A stretch of DNA of 37,165 bases, from assembly GCA_031279675.1 (NCBI GenBank), contig JAITIB010000038.1, positions 1-37,165 of the forward strand, read 5' to 3'. Positions 16,793 through 24,265 of the stretch are shown here, one piece after another (the first letter of the stretch is position 1; every line of letters starts with the position of its first letter). This DNA is from Puniceicoccales bacterium. GTDB lineage: Bacteria > Verrucomicrobiota > Verrucomicrobiia > Opitutales > UBA953. The notes under the pieces are model-generated. The model did no database searches. It had not been told where the DNA came from and was given only the letters and a program-made list of their open reading frames with translations. Both the position numbers and the translations under genes were made by a program.

Positions 16793-19246
16793 ATGGGAGT
16801 CGTATCCAGAGTTTTTTCGGTGTGTTTGTTTCTTGTCGCGGTGGCGTTTGCCGTCGTGCCCTTGGGGGTTGCGGGGGCGGAGTCGGCGGAGGGGCGGCGG
16901 TTGTTGGAGGGGCAGTCGTTTGTTTTTGTCACGCGTCATCAATATGCGAGCGGGCATCATAATACGGAGACGTTTTTTCCGGCGGCGGAGAATGAGCACA
17001 ACAGCGGGCGTTTTAATCCCGGGGGCGCGTTGCGGGTGATTGATTTCAAGACGGGGCGGGTGCGCACCTTGCTGGAGGTGAAGCGCGGGGTTATCCGTGA
17101 TCCCGAGGTGCATTTTGATGCGAGGCGGATTGTGTTTTCGATGCGGAAGGATGCGGCGGACAGTTATCATGTTTACGAGATCAATGTGGATGGGACGGGA
17201 CTCCGGCAGCTTACGTTTGCGAAGGATGTGGATGACATTGATCCGTTTTATCTTGCGGACGACCACATTGCGTTTTCGTCCACGCGCGAGCCGAAGTATT
17301 GCGGGTGCAACAAGCACATCATGGCGAATCTTTACCGGATGGAGCCGGACGGGGCGAACATTCATCAGATTAGCAAGAACACGCTTTTTGACGGGCATGG
17401 TGTGTTGTTGCCGGACGGGCGCATTCTTTACGATCGCTGGGAGTATGTGGATCGCAATTTTGGTGATGCGCAGGGGCTTTGGACGTGCAATCCGGACGGG
17501 ACGAACCATGCGCTTTATTGGGGGAACAACACGCCTTCGCCCGGGGGCGTGATTGATGCGCGGCCTTTGCCCGGGCATTCGAGTCGTGTCGCGTGCATTC
17601 TTACCTCGACGCATGACCGTCCGTGGGGGGCGCTTGCGGTGATTGACCGGCAGCTTGGGTTGGAGGGGCCGAAGGCTGTTTTGGGGATTTGGCCGGAGAG
17701 TGCGCGGAAATATGTTTGGGAGAGTGATTACGCGCCGCCCGGCGGGGGCTATGGGATCGACAATATGATGCGGCATGTGCGTTTGAAGTATGAGGATCCT
17801 TATGCGTTGAGTGAGCGTCACATTGTTTGTGCGCGGCAGATTGGGGGGCGCTCCGAGAAGACGGGGCTTTTTCTTGTTGAGCTTGGCGGGGAGGAGACGC
17901 TTTTGCACGCGGACGAGACGCACGGGTGTTACGACCCGCAGCCGATTGCGCCCCGGGCGCGTCCGCCGGTGATTCCGGCGCGGCGCGATTATACGAGTGC
18001 GACGGGTGCGTTTTACGTGCTCGATGTGTATGAGGGGACGCACATGAAGGGGGTGCGGCGCGGGGATGTGACCCAGTTGCGCATAGTTGAGGTGCCGGAG
18101 AAGCGTTTTTGGTCGCGCGGGCGCTGGTCCGGGCAGGGGAGTGTTTATCCTGCGATTGGCTGGGATGATTTTCAGACGAAGCGCATACTCGGCACGGTGC
18201 CTGTCAATGCGGACGGTTCGGCGTATTTTGAGGTTCCCGCGGAGAAGTTCGTTTATTTCCAGCTTTTGGACAAGGACGGGCAGTTGGTCCAGTCCATGCG
18301 CAGCGGCACGTATGTGCAGCCCGGGGAGAATGCCGGATGCATCGGTTGCCATGACGACCGGTTGGCGACGGCGACAGCTGTGCAGCGCGAAGCCCTTGCG
18401 CGCATTCTCCGGCAGAAGCCCGCGGTGCCTGTTCCCTGGCAGGGACAGGTGAAGGCGTTTGGTTACCGCGAGCACGTCCAGCCTATCTTTGACCAGCACT
18501 GCGTGCGGTGCCATCAACCCGGCAAGAATGGCGCCCGCAAACTCAATCTCTCCGGAGCCGCCGGGCAGGTTTTCAATCCCTCCTACGCGGAGCTTTGGGG
18601 GAAAAAATACATCAAGCCCGTGGGCGCCGGCCCCGCCCGCATTCTCCAGGCGCGCGAATGGGGATCGAGCCGCAGCAAGCTCATGGACGTCATCAAGCGC
18701 AACCATGCCGGCGTGAAGCTTGACGCGCGCAGCCGCGATATTCTCAACACATGGATCGACCTCAACGCCCCCTACTATCCCAGCTACGCCACCTCCTATC
18801 CCGACAATCCCTACGGACGCAGCCCGCTCACCGGAGCGGAGACCGCGCAGCTCAAGAAGCTTACCGGGCACGACATCGCGCCCAATCCCCCCGACCGGAG
18901 CGGGCGCATGTATGTGGACGATCCCGGGCAGCCTGACGGGCGCGAGCGCGCCCTGATGCGTGCCGCGACGCTGCTAAACTTTGACGAGCCCGCGAAAAGT
19001 CCCGTCCTTGACGGACTTCGGGAAAAAGCCCCCGAGAAGCACGCCGCGGCGCTCAAGATCCTCCAGACTGGCAAAGAGCGCATCGCGCAAAACGGCACCA
19101 ACGACCTCGACGGCTTCAAACCCTGCCCCATGGATCTCTGGCGCGAGGACAAATACCAACGCTCCCGCCAGCGCGAAGCCGCCAACCGCCAGAGCATCGC
19201 CACCGGGAAAAAGCGTTACGACGAAGGATCCCCTTCGGAAAAATAA
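16793..19246 (+). CDS. HzsA-related exported di-haem beta-propeller protein
   Basis: 817 residues from ATG 16793, which begins a clear signal peptide (MGVVSRVFSVCLFLVAVAFA, cleavage near residue 29-30). The frame stays open far upstream but that part only shadows nuoH. Residues about 60-400 carry TolB/PD40-type propeller repeats (DPEVHFDARRIVFSMRKD, YEINVDGTGLRQLTF, DIDPFYLADDHIAFSSTRE, LYRMEPDGANIHQIS). Two c-type haem motifs follow, CIGCH at 516-520 and CVRCH at 570-574, in the arrangement seen in proteins related to the alpha subunit of hydrazine synthase. Such relatives are common in Planctomycetota and Verrucomicrobiota without anammox, so hydrazine synthesis should not be inferred. A periplasmic redox or ligand-binding role is likely. 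The DUF374 gene starts 7 bases after the stop. Confidence 0.85.
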   Translation: MGVVSRVFSVCLFLVAVAFAVVPLGVAGAESAEGRRLLEGQSFVFVTRHQYASGHHNTETFFPAAENEHNSGRFNPGGALRVIDFKTGRVRTLLEVKRGVIRDPEVHFDARRIVFSMRKDAADSYHVYEINVDGTGLRQLTFAKDVDDIDPFYLADDHIAFSSTREPKYCGCNKHIMANLYRMEPDGANIHQISKNTLFDGHGVLLPDGRILYDRWEYVDRNFGDAQGLWTCNPDGTNHALYWGNNTPSPGGVIDARPLPGHSSRVACILTSTHDRPWGALAVIDRQLGLEGPKAVLGIWPESARKYVWESDYAPPGGGYGIDNMMRHVRLKYEDPYALSERHIVCARQIGGRSEKTGLFLVELGGEETLLHADETHGCYDPQPIAPRARPPVIPARRDYTSATGAFYVLDVYEGTHMKGVRRGDVTQLRIVEVPEKRFWSRGRWSGQGSVYPAIGWDDFQTKRILGTVPVNADGSAYFEVPAEKFVYFQLLDKDGQLVQSMRSGTYVQPGENAGCIGCHDDRLATATAVQREALARILRQKPAVPVPWQGQVKAFGYREHVQPIFDQHCVRCHQPGKNGARKLNLSGAAGQVFNPSYAELWGKKYIKPVGAGPARILQAREWGSSRSKLMDVIKRNHAGVKLDARSRDILNTWIDLNAPYYPSYATSYPDNPYGRSPLTGAETAQLKKLTGHDIAPNPPDRSGRMYVDDPGQPDGRERALMRAATLLNFDEPAKSPVLDGLREKAPEKHAAALKILQTGKERIAQNGTNDLDGFKPCPMDLWREDKYQRSRQREAANRQSIATGKKRYDEGSPSEK

Positions 19247-19253
19247 TCCCGCC

Positions 19254-19925
19254 ATGAACGCCACACCCTCCGGGCGCCGCGTCAAGCACCTGCGCTGGCC
19301 AATCCGGCTCGCGCTCCGCCCCCTCGCCCTCCTCGTGCGCCTCTGGCTGCGCACACTCCGCATCCACACCCGCCCCGCCGACCTCCGCGCATGGCACGAC
19401 GCCCCCCCCGGGCGCCTCGTCATACTCTGGCACAACCGCCTCCTCGTTGCCGCCGAGCTCCACCGCCGCCACAGCCCCCGCACCCCCATCAGCGGACTCA
19501 TCAGCGCCAGCAGGGACGGCGCCTGGCTCGCCACCTTTTTCCGGCTGCTCGACATCGGCGCCATCCGCGGCTCCAGCAGCTGGCGCGGCGCCCCCGCCAC
19601 ACGCGAGATCCTCCATCGCCTGCACGCCGGCGAAGACATCGGCATCACCCCCGACGGCCCCCGCGGCCCCTGTTACGACTGGAAACCCGGCTTTGTGCAA
19701 ATCGCCGCCGCCGCCCGCTGCCCCATCGTCCTCCTCGGCACCCATTACCACTGCGCCCGGCGGCTCGCCACCTGGGACCGCTTTTACATACCCGCGCCCT
19801 TTTCGCGCGTCGATCTCACCGTCGAAATCATCCCCGCAGACTCCCCCCTGCGCACCCTGCCCACCCCCGAACTCTCCGCGCACCTCCGCGAACGCCTCAA
19901 CGCGCTCACCGACGACAACGTCTGA
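19254..19925 (+). CDS. DUF374 lysophospholipid acyltransferase family protein
   Basis: 223 residues from ATG 19254, 7 bases after the previous stop. Motifs of the DUF374 branch of glycerophosphate/lipid acyltransferases are plain: LWHNRLL at 58-64 (the His of the acyltransferase site), ISASRDGA at 83-90, the loop GSSSWRG at 106-112 and TPDGPRGP at 132-139, then KPGFVQIAA near 144-152. A hydrophobic, basic N-terminus (about 12-35) suggests membrane association. In several bacteria proteins of this group act on lipid A or related lipids; the substrate here is not known. Codons end overwhelmingly in C, in sharp contrast to nuoH and the first part of the haem protein, although all are on the same strand. 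The next gene is convergent, with 4 bases between stops. Confidence 0.88.
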   Translation: MNATPSGRRVKHLRWPIRLALRPLALLVRLWLRTLRIHTRPADLRAWHDAPPGRLVILWHNRLLVAAELHRRHSPRTPISGLISASRDGAWLATFFRLLDIGAIRGSSSWRGAPATREILHRLHAGEDIGITPDGPRGPCYDWKPGFVQIAAAARCPIVLLGTHYHCARRLATWDRFYIPAPFSRVDLTVEIIPADSPLRTLPTPELSAHLRERLNALTDDNV

Positions 19926-19929
19926 CCCC

Positions 19930-20697
19930 CTACACATTTGCCGCCGGCACCGCATTTTCGACCTCCTCCGGCTCCTCCCCCTGCGCCTTCCGCGCCCTGC
20001 GCGCCGCCGCCCGCTGCGCGATCAACGCATGGAAGTGTTTGATGACCCGGTTGAGCGCGCGCACGCCACTGTTCAACGACCCCGGCGCCACCAGCCCATT
20101 GCGCGTGTCCACACTCTGCATGAACTCCCGGTAAACCTCGTTCATCGCCCCCCGCGCCTTCCTGACACTGATCGTGGGCCGCGCCACCTTTTCCTCATTT
20201 CGCTGCATCGAGAGGCTCTTGTACCGCGCCTGCGCATCCCCCAGCATCCCCACCAGACCCGTCAAATCCAGCAACGCCACCTCCGGCGCAACATCCGCGC
20301 GGTGCAAATCACTGAGCAGATTATCGATCGTCCCCGTCCGCTGCGCCCGAGACACCCCCGTCAAACTCCCATAATGCGCGAGCAGATTGCGAAGACTCAC
20401 CGCCGCCGCGTGCCGCGCCGCGTCCGGATCGTGAAGACTGCACCGGATGCGCAGGATAAGATTCCTGTGCAACGCCGCCCGCATCCGGTCCGTCCCACGG
20501 ATATGCGCGGTCAACGCACTCTTGCGCACCACCTCAAGCGTGTGCAACAGCGTCTCAAAGCGAGATTTGAACACCGCCCACAACGGAGCAAAGTGCTCGC
20601 TCACCCCAAAGTTCTCCGCCGTCACAATGGTCTGGCTCATGAACGTATGGTATTCCTCGTTACGCAATGAAGGCAGATGGATCGTCTTTATTTGCAT
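19930..20697 (-). CDS. DUF6261-like protein of unknown function, next to palindrome array
   Basis: 255 residues with start ATG at 20695-20697. The frame is open for 17 codons more, but that part overlaps non-conserved leader DNA. The N-terminus IKTIHLPSLRNEEYHTFM recalls the DUF6261 family best known from Bacteroidota (recalled pattern, not checked by search). The rest is predicted all-helical by eye: about 30-110 (FAPLWAVFKSRFETLLHTLE, ALTAHIRGTDRMRAALHRNL), about 120-165 and 178-232. A basic stretch (AQRAAARRARKAQ, 227-239) is followed by an acidic tail (EEPEEVE). There is no signal peptide, membrane segment or known catalytic motif, so it is probably cytosolic. It is a single-gene unit whose upstream DNA is the nine-unit 41-bp array. 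Function unknown; nucleic-acid binding is only a guess from charge and context. Confidence 0.7.
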   Translation of the reverse strand: MQIKTIHLPSLRNEEYHTFMSQTIVTAENFGVSEHFAPLWAVFKSRFETLLHTLEVVRKSALTAHIRGTDRMRAALHRNLILRIRCSLHDPDAARHAAAVSLRNLLAHYGSLTGVSRAQRTGTIDNLLSDLHRADVAPEVALLDLTGLVGMLGDAQARYKSLSMQRNEEKVARPTISVRKARGAMNEVYREFMQSVDTRNGLVAPGSLNSGVRALNRVIKHFHALIAQRAAARRARKAQGEEPEEVENAVPAANV

Positions 20698-20781
20698 CGT
20701 ATCTCGCAGCTTGACTTGAACATGCGATTGTTTTTTGGGGAAAACCACGCCGTGGACAAGCCCTTTTTGAACTCAAAACGA

Positions 20782-21130
20782 CCTGCTCCTGCCGAGCACA
20801 TTCCAAAAATATTTTTTTCGCACCTGCTCCCCGCGAGCAACTCGCTCCCAAAAATAATTCGCATCCGCTCTTCCAGAGCAAGTCTGACAAAAAAATTATT
20901 GCCATTTGCTCGCCACGAGCAAGTCACTCAAAAATATAAGCGGCACCTGCTCCAAAAGAGCAAGTCCCGCAAATTTTTTACACCAACTTGCTCTCAGCGA
21001 GCAACTCTCCAAAAAATTTTGGCCACACTTGCTCGCCACGAGCAAGTAGCTTCCAATTCAAAATGGAATTTGCTCGCGGCGAGCAAGTCCAAAGCATTTC
21101 CAAAAGCTCCTTGCTCTTCGCGAGCAAGCA
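20782..21130. repeat. Array of nine palindromes with exact 41-bp period
   Basis: Nine inverted repeats of the form TGCTC-N5-GAGCA have centres at 20791, 20832, 20873, 20914, 20955, 20996, 21037, 21078 and 21119, so all eight intervals are exactly 41 bp. The arms reach 8 bp at best (ACTTGCTC/GAGCAAGT at 21027-21047); one unit (centre 20873) has CGCTC in its left arm. The 5-nt centres differ: CTGCC, CCCGC, TTCCA, GCCAC, CAAAA, TCAGC, GCCAC, GCGGC, TTCGC. The 26-nt linkers differ too, but most carry a run such as AAAAATATTTTT or AAAAAATTTT midway between palindromes. A weak tenth dyad is centred at 20750, again 41 bp away. No frame is kept, since 41 is not a multiple of 3. It is not a CRISPR: repeats are short and linkers are AT-rich and partly alike. 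Confidence 0.95.
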
Positions 21131-21190
21131 TGTAAAAAAAATCCCCGCGACTTTCCCCCGCGAACGACAGTTCTGCAAACAAGGACGCGC

Positions 21191-21337
21191 CCAGTTATGG
21201 AGTGCGGGACTTCAGTCCCGCTTTGGAGCGGGGGATTCATCCCCCGCGTCCCCGGACAAGGACAACGCCCCGGATGGACAAACGGCGATGAATCGCCTTC
21301 GCGAAAGCGGCGATGAATCGCCGCACTCCATAACTGG
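21191..21337. repeat. REP/MITE-like compound palindromic element
   Basis: A 147-bp element bounded by perfect 17-bp inverted repeats (21191-21207 and 21321-21337, CCAGTTATGGAGTGCGG and its complement). Inside are four smaller hairpins: 21204-21221 (GCGGGAC/GTCCCGC), 21228-21247 (GCGGGGGAT/ATCCCCCGC), 21284-21297 (GGCGAT/ATCGCC) and 21307-21324 (GCGGCGAT/ATCGCCGC). No open frame of note and no clear target duplication was seen. The look is that of a dispersed non-autonomous repeat. Only one copy lies in this window, so its family is inferred. Confidence 0.75.
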
Positions 21338-21453
21338 ATGCACTCAGTTTGTCGGAGGGGCAAGGGTGTTGTTTTGGCAAGTGCGGATGCGTTTGGAGTT
21401 TTCCGATTTTTTTATTTGCGCGGCGGGTGTCTTTTCCGGCTAATGCGCGGGCT
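21338..21453. other. Leader region of lemA
   Basis: Non-coding stretch between the compound palindrome and the lemA start. It contains a T-rich tract near 21400-21418 but no promoter, operator or RNA structure that I can defend. Confidence 0.4.
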
Positions 21454-22089
21454 ATGATCTTACAGCATGTTGCCAAAGTTTCCATTAATCTGGGTGACTT
21501 CCCTTGGGTTGCCGTTGTTGCCTTGGGCGTTGTCCTGGGGGCGGTCCTGTGGGTGGTGGGGATTTATAACAACCTGGTTGCGTTGCGCAATCGGTTCGGA
21601 AACGCCTTTGCGCAGATTGATGTGCAGCTTAAGCGGCGTTACGATTTGATCCCGAACTTGGTGGAGACGGCGAAGGGTTACCTGAAGCATGAGCGCGAGA
21701 CGCTGGAGAGTGTCATCAAGGCGCGCAATCTGGCGGCGGCGGCGGCTGGGGCGGCGGCGGCGAATCCGGCGGATGGGGCGGCGGTGCGCGGGTTGGCGGG
21801 TGCGGAGTCGGGGTTGGCCGGGGCGCTTTCGCGGATGATGCTGGTGGTGGAGCAGTATCCGGAGTTGAAGGCGAGCGCGAACATGCTGCAGTTGAGCGAG
21901 GAGCTGACTTCGACGGAGAATCGTGTGTCGTTTGCGCGGCAGGCGTTCAACGACGCGGTGATGGCTTACAATACGGCGCGGGAGAGTTTTCCGGCGGTGG
22001 TGTTCTCGGGCATGTTCGGGTTCCAGCCGGCGGAGTTGTTCCAGATCGTGGACGCGGCTGAGAAGGTGGCGCCGAAGGTGCGGTTTTAA
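21454..22089 (+). CDS. LemA family membrane protein
   Basis: 211 residues from ATG 21454; upstream in-frame starts add a Cys-rich stretch not typical of the family. One membrane segment at about 18-37 is followed by the LemA signature YNNLVALRNRFGNAFAQIDV and QLKRRYDLIPNLVETAKGYL (about 38-78). Long helices follow, with an Ala-rich insert at about 92-112, and the typical end region VSFARQAFNDAVMAYNTARE and FPAVVFSGMFGF. LemA proteins are widespread, form a helical bundle facing the cell exterior or periplasm and have no settled function; they often accompany TPM-domain or HtpX-like genes, none of which is seen here. The stop shares the palindrome TTAA (22086-22089) with the stop of the convergent mpl gene. 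Confidence 0.92.
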   Translation: MILQHVAKVSINLGDFPWVAVVALGVVLGAVLWVVGIYNNLVALRNRFGNAFAQIDVQLKRRYDLIPNLVETAKGYLKHERETLESVIKARNLAAAAAGAAAANPADGAAVRGLAGAESGLAGALSRMMLVVEQYPELKASANMLQLSEELTSTENRVSFARQAFNDAVMAYNTARESFPAVVFSGMFGFQPAELFQIVDAAEKVAPKVRF

Positions 22090-23516
22090 GTCTGGGGGGC
22101 GGTGGCAAAGCGAGGGATGATGCCGCCGAAGGCGCCGTTGGTGAAGAAGACCACGAGTTGTGGCGTTTGCGTGGCGGCGGCGGTGGTGGTGGCTTTGCGC
22201 AGTGCGTCGAGGAGGGCTTCGTGGCTGTCGGCGGCGTGGGCGCGGCGTCCGCGGAGCCCGAGTTCGCGGGCCATGGCGTGGGTATCGAGGCGTTCGCCGG
22301 GGGGGAGTTTTTGGGCGGAGTGGACGGGGGCGAGCCAGATGCTGTCGGCGTGGGCGAGCGCGTCCACGAGGGCGCTTTGCATGAGGCTTCGCGTGGTGGT
22401 GTTGCTGCGCGGCTCGAACGCGGCGTGGATGTGGTGCCGGGGGTGGCGTTGGCGGAGCGATGCGAGGGTGAGGGCGAGGGCGGTGGGGTGGTGCGCGAAG
22501 TCTTCGAGCACGGTGAGGGCGGGTGTGTCGAGGAGTTGTTCCTGACGCCGGCGGACGCCTTGGAATGCGGCCAGCGCCGCCAGTGGCAGCGCGGCGGGCG
22601 TGGCGGGGTGGAGCAGAGTGGCGGCGGCGGTGGCGGCGATGGCGGCGTTGCGCGCGTTGAAGAGTCCGGGGGGCGCCCAGTGGATGCTGCCCCAGGGGGT
22701 GCCGCGCCAGGCGAGGGTGAAGCGGGCGCCGTCCGCGCCCTCGGCGAAGTGCGTGATCCGCGCGTCGTTGTCCGGGCCCGTGCCGACGCGGATGACGGGG
22801 CACCAGGTGACGTCGGCGAGGATGCGCGCCAGTGCCGCGTCGTCTCCGTTGGCGACGATGGCGCCGTTGCGGGGGACGACGCGCGTGGCGTGCGCAAAGG
22901 TGCGGAGCACGTCGTCGAGGTCGCGAAAAATGTCCGCGTGGTCAAACTCCGCGTTGTTGAGCGCAAGCACCGTGGGCAGGTATTGGATGAGTTTGCCGCG
23001 CTTGTCGAAGAAGGCGGAGTCGTATTCGTCGCCCTCGATGACGAAGGGGCCGCCGTCAACGCCCGCCGCCGCCCCCGAGGGCAGGTCGCGGGGGATGCCG
23101 CCGACGAGCCAGCCTGTGTCCGCGCCGGCGGCGCGCAGGAGCATGGCGGCAAGGCAGGTGGTGGTGGTCTTCCCGTGGGTGCCGCCGACGACGAGGTTGC
23201 GCCGCCGGTTCAAAAGCTGCGTGCGGAGCAGCTCGGGAAGCGACACGCAGGGCGTGCGCCGCGTTTCCAAGAGTTCCTCGATCTCGGGGTTGCCGCGCGA
23301 GGTGGCGTTGCCGATGACGACCAGGTCGGGGGCGAGCGCGGACAGGCGCGCCGCGTCCCAGCCCTCAAGCACGCGCACGCCCGCTGTGTGCAGGGCGGTG
23401 GACATGGGGGGGTAGGCGCCCGTGTCCGCGCCGCTGATCGTGTGCCCGAGCGAGCGCATGAGCAGGGCCGCGTTGCCCATGGCGGTGCCGCATATGCCGA
23501 GGAAGTAAATGTGCAT
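22086..23516 (-). CDS. mpl: UDP-MurNAc:tripeptide ligase Mpl (murein recycling)
   Basis: 476 residues, cytosolic Mur ligase that joins recycled L-Ala-gamma-D-Glu-meso-DAP to UDP-N-acetylmuramate. The start at 23514-23516 gives MHIYFLGICGTAMGN, where GICGTAMG (7-14) is the UDP-binding loop and is of Mpl rather than MurC type. The P-loop GGTHGKTTTT is at 111-120. The stretch EGDEYDSAFFDKRGK (about 161-175) and NNAEFDHADIF (about 187-197) are strong Mpl signatures, and DFAHHPTA (near 353-360) belongs to the ligase domain. Frame extension to 23639 adds an Arg-rich unmatched leader and is rejected. The neighbour sufT is divergent with 106 bases between starts. The presence of meso-DAP peptidoglycan recycling is implied. 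Confidence 0.93.
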   Translation of the reverse strand: MHIYFLGICGTAMGNAALLMRSLGHTISGADTGAYPPMSTALHTAGVRVLEGWDAARLSALAPDLVVIGNATSRGNPEIEELLETRRTPCVSLPELLRTQLLNRRRNLVVGGTHGKTTTTCLAAMLLRAAGADTGWLVGGIPRDLPSGAAAGVDGGPFVIEGDEYDSAFFDKRGKLIQYLPTVLALNNAEFDHADIFRDLDDVLRTFAHATRVVPRNGAIVANGDDAALARILADVTWCPVIRVGTGPDNDARITHFAEGADGARFTLAWRGTPWGSIHWAPPGLFNARNAAIAATAAATLLHPATPAALPLAALAAFQGVRRRQEQLLDTPALTVLEDFAHHPTALALTLASLRQRHPRHHIHAAFEPRSNTTTRSLMQSALVDALAHADSIWLAPVHSAQKLPPGERLDTHAMARELGLRGRRAHAADSHEALLDALRKATTTAAATQTPQLVVFFTNGAFGGIIPRFATAPQT

Positions 23517-23622
23517 GGGCGTGGACAATGGCGCGGGCGCGCGGGCGGCTCCAAGCAGAATTTGCGCGCGCGCGCGACGTTTGGCTTGTCGCCGCGAGCT
23601 TCTTCGCGCTACCTGCCTGCCC

Positions 23623-24243
23623 ATGTCCAACGAGAACAAGACATCCGGCGGCGCGGCTCAGAACGGGCGCGTGCTCAGGCGCGAAGTGAGCGCCACCGTC
23701 ATCCCCTCGGGCGATCCGGTGCTCCTGCCCGCCGGGACGCGGGTTGATATCACGCACCGGCTGGGGGGGAACTTCACCGTGGTGGGCGATGCGGGCATGT
23801 TCCGCATCAATGGCGCGGATGCGGACGCGATGGACGAGCCCGCGCCGGCGGCCACGGGCGCGGTCGGGGGGAGCACCGACGCGGCGGGTTCGCGCGGCAC
23901 GGCGGAGCACCGGGGGCATTCGGGGGCGCCGGACGAGGCGGCGCTCTGGGCGCAGCTCAAGGCGGTGTTCGATCCCGAGATCCCCGTGAACATCGTGGAC
24001 TTGGGCCTGGTTTACTCCCTGCGGGTGGATGCGCTCGGGGGCGCGGACCGCCATGGGGTGCATGTGGCGATGACCTTGACAGCGCCGGGCTGCGGCATGG
24101 GCCCCGTGATCGCGGAGGATGCGCGCAACCGCCTGCTTGCCGTCCCGGGTGTGCACGAGGCATTTGTCGAGATTGTGTGGGAGCCGCCGTGGACCTCGGC
24201 GATGATTTCCGAGGAGGGGCGGATGGAGCTGGGCTTGTTGTGA
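23623..24243 (+). CDS. sufT: Putative Fe-S cluster assembly protein SufT (MIP18/DUF59 family)
   Basis: 206 residues from ATG 23623. The N-terminal third (RREVSATVIPSGDPVLLPAG and TRVDITHRLGGNFTVVGD) is the region that distinguishes SufT from short DUF59 proteins. A low-complexity Ala/Gly linker at about 68-105 follows. The DUF59 domain at about 107-200 has DPEIPVNIVDLGLVYSL, the family motif TLTAPGCGMG (Cys in the conserved TxPxC position) and the end IVWEPPWTSAMISEEGR. SufT helps maturation of Fe-S proteins when demand is high (known for Staphylococcus and Mycobacterium homologues). No other suf gene is adjacent. The antiporter gene starts 22 bases later, so they may share a transcript. Confidence 0.9.
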   Translation: MSNENKTSGGAAQNGRVLRREVSATVIPSGDPVLLPAGTRVDITHRLGGNFTVVGDAGMFRINGADADAMDEPAPAATGAVGGSTDAAGSRGTAEHRGHSGAPDEAALWAQLKAVFDPEIPVNIVDLGLVYSLRVDALGGADRHGVHVAMTLTAPGCGMGPVIAEDARNRLLAVPGVHEAFVEIVWEPPWTSAMISEEGRMELGLL

Positions 24244-24265
24244 GGGGCGTGGAGCGCGTTTGAAG

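Noticed and set aside
16718..18871. 717-residue minus-strand frame opposite the haem protein
   Set aside because: Arg/Pro/His-rich translation caused by the G/T-biased codons of the real gene; no motif.
16793..19246. Evidence for anammox from the HzsA-like protein
   Set aside because: Relatives are common in non-anammox bacteria, and no hydrazine synthase beta/gamma or hydrazine dehydrogenase gene is present.
20782..21130. CRISPR array
   Set aside because: The conserved part is only about 10-16 bp around a palindrome, its centre varies, the linkers are AT-rich and alike in layout, and no cas gene is present.
20782..21130. Series of transcription terminators
   Set aside because: The hairpins are not directly followed by U-runs on either strand; the A/T tracts lie about 10 bases away, between the units.
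20677..21135. 152-residue + strand frame across the array
   Set aside because: The period of 41 is not a multiple of 3, so the repeated peptide pieces arise by chance every 123 bases. The codons show no bias and the frame overlaps the start of the DUF6261-like gene.
20782..21337. Integron attC sites or a plasmid iteron origin
   Set aside because: No integrase, cassette boundaries or replication gene is nearby, and attC core motifs are absent.
22158..23747. 529-residue + strand frame opposite mpl
   Set aside because: Gly/Val/Glu-rich shadow of mpl, which has all Mur ligase motifs.
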